Assembly: GCA_019914995.1 (NCBI GenBank)
Contig: CM034142.1
Location: 4,793,031-4,857,030 of the forward strand
Direction: 5' to 3'
From: Acanthochlamys bracteata
Lineage: Eukaryota; Streptophyta; Magnoliopsida; Pandanales; Velloziaceae
DNA: 64,000 nucleotides
Of the stretch, positions 12,900 through 24,739 are shown piece by piece (position 1 is the first letter of the stretch; every line of letters starts with the position of its first letter). The position numbers and the translations under genes are program-made. The notes below the pieces were generated by a model. That model was given only the letters and a program-made list of their open reading frames with translations. It searched no databases and was not told the DNA's origin.

Positions 12900-14175
12900 T
12901 GTATAATGATATATATTTATTATATCTTATTATTATACTAAATATTATATTTTTATTAAAATTTTATTCATAATATGAAGTAATTTATTTTATTTTATTT
13001 TTGTGAAGCATAGGTGAATAAAGAAGCAAATTATTGAAGGAATGAATTAAAAGAGCTAATCATGGAAGAAAATATCAAGCAGCGGTCCTCATTGATGCAT
13101 TTGACCAATCAAATCTAAACCAAAGATTTAGCATCAAATATAGAATCAAATATAGCAAAAAATCTATATCAAATCTAATCCGAAGATTCTGAAGACATTT
13201 TTTTCAAATTTTGTGGGAGAAAGTTCAACTATAAAAAGGGGTGAATGGAGGGCCAAGAAGAACCAACAAGGAGCGAACGAAGAGCCGACAAAAAACCTAG
13301 AGAGAGCCGAACCGGAGACAGAAGGAAGAGCAGATTAGAGACGAAAATTTTTTCAGATTTGCTTTCTTCTCTTTTACTCATGTTTTATTTTTCGTACAAT
13401 ATTATTGTGTGTAATATTAATATGAGTGGCTAAATTCTTTAAACTGGAGTTGGGATAAAACTCTAATAAATTTAATTTATTTTTTGGATATTATGTGATG
13501 TATGGATTGTTGATTTTATGTGAGTTGTTAATTCTTGTTTGAAAGGATGTTTAGATGTTAAATTTGCATGTATGTTTAGCATTGAGTTTGATATCTAAAT
13601 TATTATATTAATTGTGTTTGCGAGGACCAATCGGAGCATAACTTACGAATTACAGGATTAATAATTGTAGTTAATATTTATTGGACCAAAGTGAATGTAA
13701 CTACATGATTTATGATTTCGCAGAACTTAATGCATCGTTAGTAATTTCTAAATAAGGAGTTAGAACATCACTAGCGATAGGTAATTTTATACTGGACCAA
13801 AGTTAAAGTCATAATTAGAAATCGTATCTAAGAACTGGACCAAGGTGTTAGGTACAAAGTCTTCACAATCATCATAATCTATTATCATATTTATTTAAAG
13901 ATTAAATTAGAGGCATTAGCGGTGGATTTTAAAACTCCAGTTATTTGTATACCTATTTTCTCGATCCGTGTGTTATTTTTTTCGTTCTTAGCTCTAGTAC
14001 ATTTTTATTAGCTTTCACAAACACAACTTTTGTTATTAAAAACTTGGATTAGAGTTAACAACAATCTCTGTGAAACAAACTCGTTATTTGCTATATAGTA
14101 GACGACAACCGTGCACTCGCGGGTTAGATTAGGATAGAATCATTGAGTTTTTTTTAGTTGATTTTGTCTACATCA
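12900..14175 (+). repeat. 5' LTR of the Athila element
   Basis: 1276 bp, from TGTATAATGATA to a terminal CTACATCA, aligned against the 3' copy starting TGTGTAATGATA at 20858. In a stretch of about 240 bp around 13000-13260 I counted roughly 17 substitutions and one gap of about 17 bp between the LTRs, so the insertion is old. It contains a TATA box and short frames that appear in both LTRs and are not genes. Confidence 0.9.
13230..13238 (+). promoter_or_regulatory. TATA box in the 5' LTR
   Basis: TATAAAAAG sits about 330 bp into the LTR, and the other LTR has the variant TATAAAAAATGG at the same place. It is the likely core promoter of the retrotransposon. Confidence 0.6.
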
Positions 14176-14181
14176 AGTTTT

Positions 14182-14198
14182 TGGCGCCGTTGCCGGGG
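14182..14198 (+). other. Primer-binding site (tRNA-Asp)
   Basis: TGGCGCCGTTGCCGGGG lies 6 bp after the LTR end and is complementary to the 3' end of plant tRNA-Asp (CCCCGGCAACGGCGCCA, from general knowledge). This fixes the 5' LTR boundary and the element's orientation. Confidence 0.88.
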
Positions 14199-14304
14199 AT
14201 TGTTTTATTGACTTAGATTCAATTTAGCTTCATTTAGATTCATTGATATTTTGTATTTGTTTTGCAATTAGCTTAGAACATATTAGTTTGTTTTTCATCA
14301 TTGC

Positions 14305-15594
14305 ATGATCACTCGCTCTCATAGTCAATCTTCACTTGAATTTGATCGTGAACTTGAGAGAGAGGTTAGAAGAATTAGACGTGAGCGTATAAATCATTTG
14401 AGTATTAGAATTGAAAAGATGGCTGTTGCATCGAATGAATCAATGGGAGATCTTGACATTCCCACAATTCCTATATGTCCATCTAGTATAGTTATCCTTG
14501 ATGCTAATAGAAATTATGAGTTGAAAACTATTCATATTAATATGATGCCTTCTTTTCATGGTTTGAACAATGAAGATCCTTTAGCTCATATTCGAGAAAT
14601 TTTCAATATGGTTTCTAACATGCCTTTGACAGATGGAATTACTAAGGAACAAGTTCAAATGAAAATCTTTCTCTATATTTTAAAAGATAGAGCAAAGGTA
14701 TGGTTACAATTACTTACATCTGGTTCACTTACTACTTGGACTGAAATTCAAAACAGATTTTTAGAGAAATTCTTTTCAACTCAGGAAACTGATGCATTAA
14801 GAAATAAAATCATGCAATTCACTCAACAATCTGATGAGTCATTTTCTGAGGCATGGGACTATTTAATAACTTGTTAATTCAATGTCTCCACCATGGTTTG
14901 CCTATTTTGGTTTTGATGCGTATATTTTTATAAGGCACTAACCGTTTCTAGCAAGGCTGCAGTAAATAATTATGCAGGTGGATCTATTTGGAATAAGACA
15001 CCAGCTGAATGTCAAACGTTATTCGAAAATCTAGCTCTAGAGACGCAACATATAGATATACGAGGAAGACGAGTTGGAATTTATGAAGTGAATGGTAATA
15101 ACGATTATGCTTCTAAAGCGCAAGTGAATGCTATTAATAACAAATTGGATGCTTTGATAGCTATGAACGGAAAACTTTCAACACAAGAAGAATGTGGCAT
15201 TTGTGATTTCTCTGGTCATTACTGTACATTGTCCACAGAGAGTAGATTTTCCTGAGTTTGTACAAGAACAAGCAAATATGGTAAGTTCGTATAACCGACA
15301 TCCTAAACATGATCATATTCAAACACTTACAATCCTGGATGGAGGAATCATCCCAACTTTTCGTGGAGCAATCAACAACACCAACCTCCACCTCAACCAA
15401 AGCCATCGACTTCATTGGAGGATTTGGTAAGACAGTTAGCAATTGGTCAACAAAAACTTGAAGCTCAGGTATGTCAAATTGCGCAAGTTTTGAGCCAAAG
15501 AGAGCCTGGTAAGTTTCTAGTCAATTTAACATCAACCCACAAAATAATGAACAAGCAAAAGCCATTCAATTAAAATCAGAAAAGCTTATTAATA
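14305..15594 (+). pseudogene. Athila gag, broken
   Basis: The intact part (14305-14877, 190 codons) begins MITRSHSQSS and includes the retrotransposon gag segment AKVWLQLLTSGSLTTWTEIQ near residues 134-153. It stops early at 14875. Further gag sequence continues in other frames to about 15594, including a damaged zinc knuckle around 15190-15240 that reads CGICDFSGHYCTL, where the last Cys is lost. Gag would form the virus-like particle. At least one frameshift and one stop separate the pieces, so no full-length Gag can be made. Confidence 0.8.
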
Positions 15595-16590
15595 ATGACG
15601 ATAAAGATGATGTTTCTGATAAATGTAGTTGTAGGTGATGAAAAACAAGAGCTTGACAAATCTGGATTAAGAGAAAAAATGTCGGAATCATCGCCATCTA
15701 AGAGTGATCAACTCCACGGAAAGAAATCTGCTCATCATCCTTCTGGACTGCATAAAGCGGTTGATCGTTATACGCCTCCTATCCCATTTCCGGGCCGGTT
15801 AAAGCAAAATAAACATGATAAGCAATTTCAAGATATTTATGATATGTTAAGTAAAGTGCATATTAACCTTCCTTTGCTTGATGTGATTGAACAGATTCTA
15901 GCATATGGAAAATTCATTAAAAATTTGAAGGCTCACAAACTTAAATTTGCACCAAACGAAGGAGTCAGATTGAACAAGAATGTAAGTGCTGTGTTGAAAA
16001 ACGAGCTTCCACCTAAATTTGATGATCCAGGTAGTTTTGATATTCCTATCACTATTGGTGTCAAAAGACTTGGACGTGCTATGTTGGACCTAAGAGCAAG
16101 CATCAACTTGATGCCATTTTCTATCTACAAAGAATTAGGTTTGGAAGGTATAAAAAATACTACTGCACGTCTCGAGCTTGCTGACCATTTCATACGGCAT
16201 TCCACAGGTATTATAGAGGATGTTTTAGTTCAAATCGACAAATTAATTCTTCCTGCAGATTTCATTGTTTTAGACATGGAGGAAAATTTGAGAAGTGATC
16301 GTGAGATCTCTATTCTTCTTGGTCGTCCGTTTATGGCTACTGCAGAAATATGTATCAACGTGAAGAAAGGCACCCTCACAATGACAGTATTGGGTGAAAC
16401 CATTAAATTCAAAGTGTTTGATGCTTTAAAACATTCTTCTATTTCTTCAGATTCTTACTTTTCTGTTGATTTATTAGATCCACTAATCGATTCTGTTATT
16501 TTGCAGGAAAAATATAAAGATGATTTGGAAGCAGCGTTAACTTTAGATGTGAGAGATAGTGATAATTCTAATGATATGCTTGCTGCCTAA
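15595..16590 (+). pseudogene. Athila aspartic protease region, altered active site
   Basis: An open frame of 331 codons covering the gag/protease linker and the retropepsin-like protease. The first codon chosen is only the first ATG in the open frame, as the real polyprotein would read through from gag. The protease core runs from about residue 146 (GSFDIPITIGV) to about 270 (LLGRPFMATA). The active-site loop reads LDLRASINLMP with Asp165. Related Athila proteases carry DLGAS there, so Gly167 has become Arg, which should damage the catalytic loop. The frame has no internal stop but belongs to a dead element, hence pseudogene. Confidence 0.8.
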
Positions 16591-16592
16591 AT

Positions 16593-17719
16593 GTGTTAAA
16601 ACCAATTCAACCTAGTTATAGAGCCTCATTTGAATCTTTAGAGATGAATAAAATAAGGATAGAGCCATTTACCGTAGTCCCTCCTAAGTTAGAACTCAAA
16701 CCATTGCCTGAACATCTTAAATATACATTCTTAGGTGATAATGAAACCCTCCCAGCCATCATATTTTCAGATCTTACAGTTAGAGAAGAGGAGAGTCTCA
16801 TTAATATCCTAAAAGAGCATAGGACAGCAATAGGTTGGATAATAGCTGACATAAAAGGTATTAGTCCTGTGATGTGTATGCATAGAATTTTAATGGAGGA
16901 TGATGCTAAACCTACTCGTGAAAGCCAAAGGAGATTAAATCCTAATATGAAAGAAGTTGTTAGAGCTGAAATTTTAAAACTGCTTGATATAGGAGTAATC
17001 TATCCAATCTCTGATAGTAGATGGGTTAGTCCTGTACAAGTAGTATCTAAAAAATCTGGAATAACAGTAGTTAAAAATGAGAATAATAAATTGATCCCTA
17101 CAAGATCAACTACGGGATGACGTGTTTGTATTGATTATCGAAAGATGAATTCTGCAACAAGAAAAGATCATTTTCCTTTACCTTTCATTGATCAAATGCT
17201 TGAACGCTTAGCTGGCCACTAACATTATTATTTTCTTGATGGTTTTTCAGGTTATAATCAAATTCCAATTGCTCCGGAAGAACAAGAGAAAACAACTTTC
17301 ACTTGTCCATTTGGTACTTTCGCCTATAGGAGGATGCCATTTGGTTTGTGCAATGCTCCAGCAACATTTCAGAGATGTATGATGGCTATATTTTCTGATA
17401 TGGTAGAGAGAATCATCGAGGTATTTATGGATGATTTTTCAGTTTTTGGATCTTGTTTTGATGAATGCCTTGATAATTTGAAATTGATTTTATCTAGATG
17501 CGAAGAAACAAACTTGGTTTTGAATTGGAAAAAATGTCATTTTATGGTTAAATAAGGAATTGTTTTAGGACATGTGGTTTATAGTAAAGGAATTGAGATG
17601 GATAGAGCAAAAATTGAAATTATAAAAAATCTACCTCCCCCTACTTCAGTAAAAGGCATTAGAAGTTTTTTAGGCCATGCTGGTTTTTGTAGAAGATTCA
17701 TTAAAGATTTTTCTAAATA
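16593..17719 (+). pseudogene. Athila reverse transcriptase, broken
   Basis: Reverse transcriptase of the gypsy polyprotein. The first 175 codons (16593-17120) end at a TGA that replaces the expected Trp of the STTGWRVCIDYRK motif. The reading continues in frame through VCIDYRKMNSATRKDHFPLP, a second stop (TAA, 17220-17222), YNQIPIAPEEQEKTTFTCPF, the catalytic FMDDFSVFG (Asp-Asp near 17430-17435), and a third stop at 17553-17555. Near 17716 one base is missing from an A run, which shifts the frame before RNase H. All conserved RT blocks are present in order, so the family call is safe and activity is lost. Confidence 0.9.
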
Positions 17720-18393
17720 ACTAGACCTATATGTGATTTATTGACTAAGAATGGTGTGTTTGATTTTGATAAAAATTATTTGGATGCATTCAACAATTTG
17801 AAACATGTCTTAATTACTGCTCCCGACTGGAATCTGCCATTTGAATTGATGTGTGATGCTTCAGATTATGCTATTGATGCAGTGCTTGGTCAACGAATTG
17901 ATAAACTGCCACATGTTATATATTTTTTCAGCAAGACTTTGAATGATGCACAACTTAATTATTCAACAATAGAAAAAGAGTTGCTTGCTGTGGTGTTTGC
18001 TTTAGAAAAATTTCGTCCATGTATTTTTTGTTCTAAAGTTATTGTATTTACTGACCATGCTGCTCTTAAATATTTGTTGACAAAAAAAGATGCTAAGCCT
18101 AGGTTGATTCGATGGATATTAGTGCTACAAGAGTTTGACTTGGAGATTAAAGATAAGAAAGGAAGCGAGAATGTGTAGCAGACCATCTTTCTCGCATCGT
18201 GATTGAAGATCAAAGAGAAGGGGATGACATGCCTCTAAATGATTCTTTTCCAAATGAACAACTTCTTTTCATTACTTATAAAGAACCTTGGTATGCTGAT
18301 TTTGTAAATTATCTTGCTAGTGGTGTAATGAGAAATAATTTATTTTATCAGGAAAAGAAGAAATTTCTGTTTATGGTGAAGCACTATTATTAG
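17720..18393 (+). pseudogene. Athila RNase H region, broken
   Basis: The frame at 17741-18178 holds a gypsy RNase [20 protein letters not shown] (first catalytic Asp), [19 protein letters not shown] (catalytic Glu) and [11 protein letters not shown] (third Asp). A frameshift near 18170 breaks the ENV(V)ADHLSR motif, and a TAG at 18391-18393 replaces a Trp in the following linker (YYW-DD). It would degrade the RNA strand during reverse transcription if intact. Confidence 0.87.
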
Positions 18394-19659
18394 GATGATT
18401 CCTATTTGTTTAAGCACTGTCCGGATCTAATCATTAGAAGATGCGTTCCTGAGGATGAACAAGAAAGCATTTTAAGGCATAGCCATGAGTTAGCATGTGG
18501 AGGTCATTTTGGTGCTAAGAAAATAACCCATAAAGTCTTTCAATCAGGTTTCTTTTGGTCCACTTTATTTAAAGATGCATTTAACTTTTGTTCTAAGTGT
18601 GACACATGTCAAAGAATAGGAAATATCAGCAGAAGGAACATGATGCCTTTGACTAATATCTTGGTTGTAGAACTCTTTGATGTTTGGGGTATAGACTTTA
18701 TGGGTCCATTTCCTTCCTCATTTGGGTATTCTTATATTTTTGTTGTTGTTGATTATGCATCTAAATGGGTAGAGGCTCAAGCTACAAAAGCTAATGATCA
18801 TAAAATTGTTCTCAAATTTTTAAAGAATATGATTTTCACTAGATTTGGAACCCCTAGAGCAATAATTAGTGATGGTGGTAAACATTTTTGTAATAAACTT
18901 TTTGATGCTTTGTTAAGAAAATATGGCATAACTAATAAGGTAGCCACTCGATATCACCCTCGAACCTCAGGACAAGTAGAAATTAGCAATAGGGAAATCA
19001 AAAATATTTTGGAGAAAATTGTGAACACCACAAGAAAAGATTAGGGAATAAAACTTAGTGATGCTTTATCGGCTTACAGGACAGCATATAAAACACTTAT
19101 AAGGATGAGTCCATATCGTATTGTATTTGGAAAAACATGTCATTTACCTATGGAACTTGAACATAATGCATATTGGGCTATAAAGAAGCTAAATTTTGAC
19201 ATGAAGGATGCAGGGAATGAAAGAAAGTTGCAACTCATTGAATTGAAAGAAATTTGCAACGAAGCTTATGAGAATGCAAAGATTTATAAGGAACGCACAA
19301 AGTCATATCATGATAAGTCAATTCAGCGAAAAGAGTTTACTCCAGGTATGAAAGTTTTATTATTTAACTCATGGTTGAAACTCTTTTCAGGAAAGCTGAA
19401 GTCAAAATGGCATGGACCATATGAGATAGTTGAAATCTTTCCACATGGAGCTATAGAAATCAAGGATCTCAATTCTAGAGCACAATTTAAGGTCATTGGG
19501 CATTGCTTGAAGCCATACTTGGATGCCACCCTCGTAAACAAACTGAACCAACCCTTCAACTGCACCATCCTATTTGACAAACTTTTCGTCTGGCTAAAGA
19601 CGTTAAATTTAACGCTTATTAGGAGGCAACCCAAGGCCTTTCTCTCTAGTAGCAACTGA
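18394..19659 (+). pseudogene. Athila integrase, broken
   Basis: The frame 18406-19044 has the N-terminal HHCC zinc motif (His25/His34 region, CSKCDTC at residues 62-68). The DDE core follows: Asp97 in GIDFMGP, Asp156 in IISDGGKHF and Glu192 in [11 protein letters not shown], with the D-35-E spacing kept. A TAG at 19042-19044 replaces the Trp of RKDWGIKL. The C-terminal part resumes at about 19045, and its open segment 19105-19659 includes [11 protein letters not shown] and a basic tail. Catalytic residues are intact but the protein is interrupted. Confidence 0.9.
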
Positions 19660-20857
19660 ATTTTGTATGATTTTATTTTCGTTTGATTTGATATGTTTAT
19701 TATTTTTTAAGGATTTGAAAAGAAAGAAGAATTACTATAATGCAAAAATTTGGTGCTGTAATGCAGTTGATGGAGAAGTTAATCAAAGATTCAGGCCATT
19801 TAAAAATCATGGGAGCTTTCCTACACCTCAATTTTTATATCCCTTTGCTTTATACATTGTTCATTTCTATCTTTCACCATTGAAGACAATGTCGAATTCA
19901 AGCTTGGGGGGGAGATAGAAAATTATGCATAAACATCGATTGATAGTCTATCATCCATTTTTCAATAATGAATTTGAACACTCTTTCTAGTATGGCTTTT
20001 GAAACTAGAATCCTTATTGAGTTTGTTCGTATAATATTCTTATTAACTAAGCCTACATTCTTCTTTATATAGTATTGTATATAATTGAGTTGATAAAATC
20101 TTGTCATTCTAGACAATGCAATTGAATACATTTTATAGAGGATTTTGATTTGATAGTCTATAGCGAGTGATGACATCTATCACCATATAAAGCGAGGCTT
20201 AGAGTTGATTTTAGTATTTTTTGTATTGTCTTGTTTTGTTTTCAATTCTTAGGGATAATTGAGATACAGAGTTATAAAGAGTCTTTGGAAAACACAATGG
20301 TAAAAAAAGAGCATTAGTATTAAAAAAAAAAAAAAAAAAAGCTCGAGTATACATTGTAAAGTGCAATGGTGAAGAAAGAGCAATTAAATAAATAAAAGAG
20401 CCGCAAATTTGGGCCAATGCTTGAGTATACCTTGTTCTTCTTGAAGTTAAATATGCTCTTGGTTACTTTGTATTTTTGACGACTTCCTAAATTTGATTTC
20501 ATTTATTACAACATTTAAAATAACTTGATGAATCTCTAAAAATTGTATGTGCAGTGGGGAGATGATTTCTAAACATACTTATGGACATTGAATTCTAAAC
20601 TTCCTTCTAGTATGTTGCATATATTTTGGAATGCGAGGTTGAGTTGATTTGATTACTATAGAGTGCAATTAAGGGAGTTTGTAAATGATGTTAATTTGTT
20701 TATTATGCTTACATTATTTTTTAAAGATTTTAGGTAATCAAACTACACGAAGAAATTGAAAATTATGAGAATAAATTGTAAAGAATGATATATATAATTT
20801 TCTTATCATTTTGCTCGAGGATTAGAAAAAAAAATTAAGTCTGAGGGTATTGGATAA
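19660..20857 (+). other. Untranslated 3' internal region of Athila element
   Basis: About 1.2 kb without coding potential. A purine tract GGGGGGGAGATAGAAAA (19905-19921) follows AATTCAAGCTT, a block often seen downstream of pol in this group. It lies about 940 bp before the 3' LTR, so it is not the priming tract for that LTR. The sequence right before the LTR reads AAGTCTGAGGGTATTGGATAA. A locally repeated GCTTGAGTATACC/GCTCGAGTATACA motif near 20341 and 20420 marks a small internal duplication. No env-like frame was found. Confidence 0.6.
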
Positions 20858-21871
20858 TGTGTAATGATACATATTTATTATATCTAATTGTTATAGTAAA
20901 TATTAGGTTTTTATTATAATTCTATTCATAATATGAATTAATTTAATTTATTTTATTTTCGTGAAGCATAGGTGAATAAAGAAGCAAATTATTGAAGGAA
21001 TGAAATAAAAGAGCTAATCATGGAAGGAAATACCAAGCGGCAGTCCTCATTGATGCATTTGACTAATCAAATTTAAACCAAAGATTTAGCATCAAATATA
21101 GCAACAAATCTATATCAAATCTAATTCGAAGATTTTGAAGATATTTTTTTCTAATTTTGTGGTAGAAAGTTCAATTATAAAAAATGGTGAATGAAGGGCC
21201 AAGAAGAACCAACAAGGAGCGAACGAAGAGCCGACAGAAAACCTACAGAGAGCTGAACGGGAGACAGAAGGAAGAGTAGATTAGAGACGAAAATTTTTTC
21301 AGATTTGCTTTCTTCTCTTTTGCTCATGTTTTATTTTTCATACAATATTATTGTGTGTAATATTAATATGAGTGGCTAAATTCTCTAAACTGGAGATAGG
21401 ATAAAACCCTATAAATTTAATTTATTTTTTGAATATTATGTGATGTATGGATTGTTGATTTTATGTGAGTTGTTAATTCTTGTTTGAAAGGATGTTTAAA
21501 TGTTAAATTTGCATGCATGATTAGCATTGAGTTTGATATCTAAATTATTATATTAATTGTGTTTGCGAAAACCAATCAGAGCATAACTTACGAATTACAG
21601 GATTAATAACTGTAGTTAATATTTACTGGACCAAAGTGAATGTAACTACATGATTTATGATTTTGCAGAACCTAATGCATCGTTAGTAATTTCTAAACAA
21701 GGAGTTAGAACATCACTAGCGATAGGTGATTTTATACTGGACCAAAGTTAAAGTCATAATTAGAAATCGTATCTAAGAACTGGATCAAGGTGTTAGGTAC
21801 AAAGTCTTCACAATCATCACAATCTATTATCATATTTATTTAAAGATTAAATTAGACGTATTAGCGGTGGA
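20858..21871 (+). repeat. 3' LTR of the Athila element, truncated
   Basis: It matches the 5' LTR from its first base to the GCGGTGGA at 13919-13926 / 21864-21871, then changes abruptly to copia coding sequence. About 249 bp of the LTR (the counterpart of 13927-14175) are missing, including its CA end. Confidence 0.88.
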
Positions 21872-23292
21872 AAACTGATCCAATCCTAAATGGACTAATG
21901 CTATGAATGAAGAGATAGATACTATTCAGAAAAATCTGACTTGGAAGATAGTACCATTACCAAAAGGGAAGAAAGTGTAAACAATTAAACGCAAAGCAGA
22001 TGGAACGATCGAGAGGTATATCGCCAAGGAATACTCACATACTTATAGAGTGTTCTTCTCTTACAGGAAACTTTGATTGATCCTTGCAGTAGTTTGATGT
22101 AAAGAATGCATTTTTTTATGGTCTAGAAAAAAAAACTATATATGGAGCTTCCGCCTGGTTATGGTGTATCTGGAAGAACTGACTATATCTGCAAGCTAAA
22201 ATGGCTCTATATAGATGAAATAATCTAAAAGAACATGGTTTGGTAAATTTAGTCAAGCCTTGAGTAGATATAGTTACAGACATGGTAATGTTGATCATAC
22301 ATTATTTTTAAAATACTAGAATGATTAACTGTATTGATAGTCTATGTTGATGATATGATTGTTACATGTGATGATAATGAAAAAATTCAAAAATTAAAAG
22401 CATACCTAGCCTCTGAATTTGAGCTGAAAGATCTTGGAGAGTTGAATATTTTTTAGGCATTGAAGCGGCAAGGTCTAAGCAAGGTGTGTTTCTATCACAA
22501 AAAAATATGTCCTTGACTTATTGTTTAAGATAGAGACGTCGAATTGCAAATCTGTCGATACATCAATCATTGAGAATCACAACTTACCAAAACATCCTAA
22601 TCAAGTGGTAGCAACTAAGAAAAGATATCAATGAAGTGGTTGGTAGGTTGATTTATTTATCACATACTCGCCCTGATATAGCATATGTTGTGAGTATTTG
22701 TTAGCCAGTTTATGCAATCTCCGAATGTTGATCATATGAAAGCTGCGAACATAATTTTGAGATATTTGAAATCAGTACCATGTAGAGAATTATTATTCAA
22801 AAAATTTATCTATCTGAATATAAATGGATATATTGATGAAGACTGGAGAGAAGATAAGACTAATAGGCATCCATATCTGATTATTTTATATATGTTGGTG
22901 ATAATTTAGTCACATTTAGGAATAAGAAATAGAAAGTTGTTGCTCAATTTTCTGCTGAAGCTGAGTACAGAAGAATGACACATTGAGTTTGTGAACGTTT
23001 ATGGTTTCGAATATTATTGACGAAGCTTGAGTTTTCTCTAACAAATTCTATAAAACTATTTTGTAATAATAAGGCTGCAATAAATATTGCCCATAACCCA
23101 GCGCAGTATGATCGTACCAAATATGTTTAGGTGGATCGCCACTTCATAAAAAGAAATCGGATTCAAAATTAATTGAGTTACATTTTATGAATTCAGAAGA
23201 TATATTGACAAAAAATGTTTCGAATAGAATCTTTCATGACTCACTAAGAAAGTTGGGCATCGATAATATTTTTGCACCAATTTGAGGGAGAA
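21872..23292 (+). pseudogene. Ty1/copia pol remnant (RT and RNase H)
   Basis: A heavily mutated copia polyprotein, 5' truncated at the junction with the Athila LTR. Starting within RT it reads NPKWTNAMNEEIDTIQ, then, across many stops and shifts, YVDDM (22343-22357, catalytic), FELKDLGELNIF, and the RNase H segment KAAINIAHNPAQYDRTKYV-stop-VDRHFI (a GAG to TAG change), ending ILTKNVSNRIFHDSLRKLG. It is followed by a purine tract TTGAGGGAGAA and an LTR start. Gag, protease and integrase are absent. Confidence 0.88.
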
Positions 23293-23830
23293 TGTTGGCG
23301 AGTCAACACATAATTATCTTATATATCTTTACTTAGTTATCTTAAATATATTTTCTACTTATTTTAGATTCTCTTTTATAATTAGATATCTTTTATTATT
23401 TAGAAAATTTCTTATTTAATATGCTCGTTTGGCATTGCTTATCAGAAAAATAACTTTTCAATTTTTCATTTCACGTTTTTGAATATATATTTTATAAGTA
23501 TATAGAAAATTTATTTAAAAATTTAGGAAGTGTAAAAAAATTCTATGTAGTGAGAATCTTTTTATTACATATTTTTATGGAAGTAAACAAAATAGAGCTC
23601 GTTTTTCAAAAAAGATAAAAATACCTCCATTTTAAAAAAATTTTATTTCATAAGCACCCTAAAATGTCTCCTATATAAGGAGTCTACATATGTACTTGAA
23701 TCGAATGATGAGATAATAAGATCGAAAGAGTTCTTTTGTCTGGTTACTCTAACAAAATTCTAGATTAGCAGATTATGGAGTTGTACCTTGACAGTAGTCC
23801 TGCAGTAAGAAAAATTGTTAGTAGATCGAA
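23293..23830 (+). repeat. 3' LTR of the copia remnant
   Basis: It begins TGTTGGCGAGTCAACACA immediately after the polypurine tract. It is interrupted by the MITE at 23423-23671. The right end is uncertain, and I place it before the hAT element. No matching 5' LTR is in the window. Confidence 0.6.
23423..23671 (-). mobile_element. Tourist-like MITE, copy 3, nested in copia LTR
   Basis: 249 bp, with the same interior as the copies at 6642 and 9429 and the same orientation as copy 2. The ends are decayed (left GCTCGTTTGG, right ATGTCTCC) and flanked by TAT on both sides. It is nested in the copia LTR. Confidence 0.78.
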
Positions 23831-23878
23831 TTAGTTCTAGATTAAGGAATCAATTCAACTCAACATGAAAGTGTTTTG

Positions 23879-24731
23879 TAGGGGTGGCAATATATGGCCC
23901 GACATGAAAATACTACACGAAACTAACCCATTTAATTAGGGTTAGGGTTTAGAAATTTGACTCATATAAATATATGGGTTAAGTTAGGGTTGAGCGAATT
24001 TGATCCAGTTATTAAATGGGTTAACCCGAAATTGACCTACCAATCCGAATTATCATATCTTAAAGAAATAATATTTGATTTTTTTTCTTTTCGTATATTA
24101 AAATATTAGCAATAAAAATAATTAGTAATAATAATTTTTAAACTATTAAATTATATGGTATTTATAATTAATTATTATTTTTATATCTTAGTAAAATAGT
24201 GTAAGATGAGAATTATAATATTATCGAAAGTATTACTATGTAGGTGTTTCTGTAATTACGAATTTAGATTTCGCATAAAAATTTTTAAAAAAAATTTTGT
24301 TAGACAGCTATATTTATCAAAATTTTTATCGAAATTATTAGTATATATTTATAATTATAAAATGTTAGCTATCACCATATATTTTCAAAAAATAAAAACA
24401 AAAATAAAATTTTTTGGATATTTTGAAGACCAATGAAGATACTAAAGAATGCACATTTTGACGAACATTCACTATATCTCGTCGTTAAGAACATCGTGCA
24501 CTTTCATCACGACTGATCTTATAATTTCGCTAAGTGTAAAATAAAAATTTTATAATTTTAATTATTAAATAGGTTGACCCGAATTTGATCCTGTTATTAA
24601 TAAGTTGGATTAAGGTTGAACAATTTTGATCCGTATAAATTTATGAGTTGAATTAAAATTGAACGAATTTTATCTGATTATTAAATAGGTCGATCCGAAA
24701 TCGACCAATGAATCTAAATTGCCCAACTCTA
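23879..24731 (+). mobile_element. Non-autonomous hAT element, copy 2
   Basis: 853 bp, left end TAGGGGTGGCAATAT and right end (inverted) TAGAGTTGGGCAATTT. It is flanked by a perfect 8-bp duplication GTGTTTTG (23871-23878 and 24732-24739). The interior matches copy 1 at 7295-8144 along its length. There is no transposase, so it must have been moved in trans by an autonomous hAT. Confidence 0.92.
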
Positions 24732-24739
24732 GTGTTTTG

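Larger units (their letters stand above)
12900..21871 (+). mobile_element. Athila-type Ty3/gypsy retrotransposon, decayed
   Basis: About 9.0 kb on the plus strand: 5' LTR, tRNA-Asp primer site, gag, protease, reverse transcriptase, RNase H, integrase, about 1.2 kb of untranslated DNA, then a 3' LTR that is cut short. The order PR-RT-RH-IN and motifs such as FMDDFSVFG and the RMPFGLCNAPATFQRCMM block place it in the Athila branch of Ty3/gypsy. No env-like frame is seen. Several stops and frameshifts break the polyprotein, so it is non-autonomous. Its right end is fused to copia sequence, so the target duplication cannot be tested. Confidence 0.93.

Noticed and set aside
13245..13433. A short Arg/Glu-rich frame in the 5' LTR
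   Set aside because: It lies wholly within the LTR, is altered in the other LTR, and matches no family.
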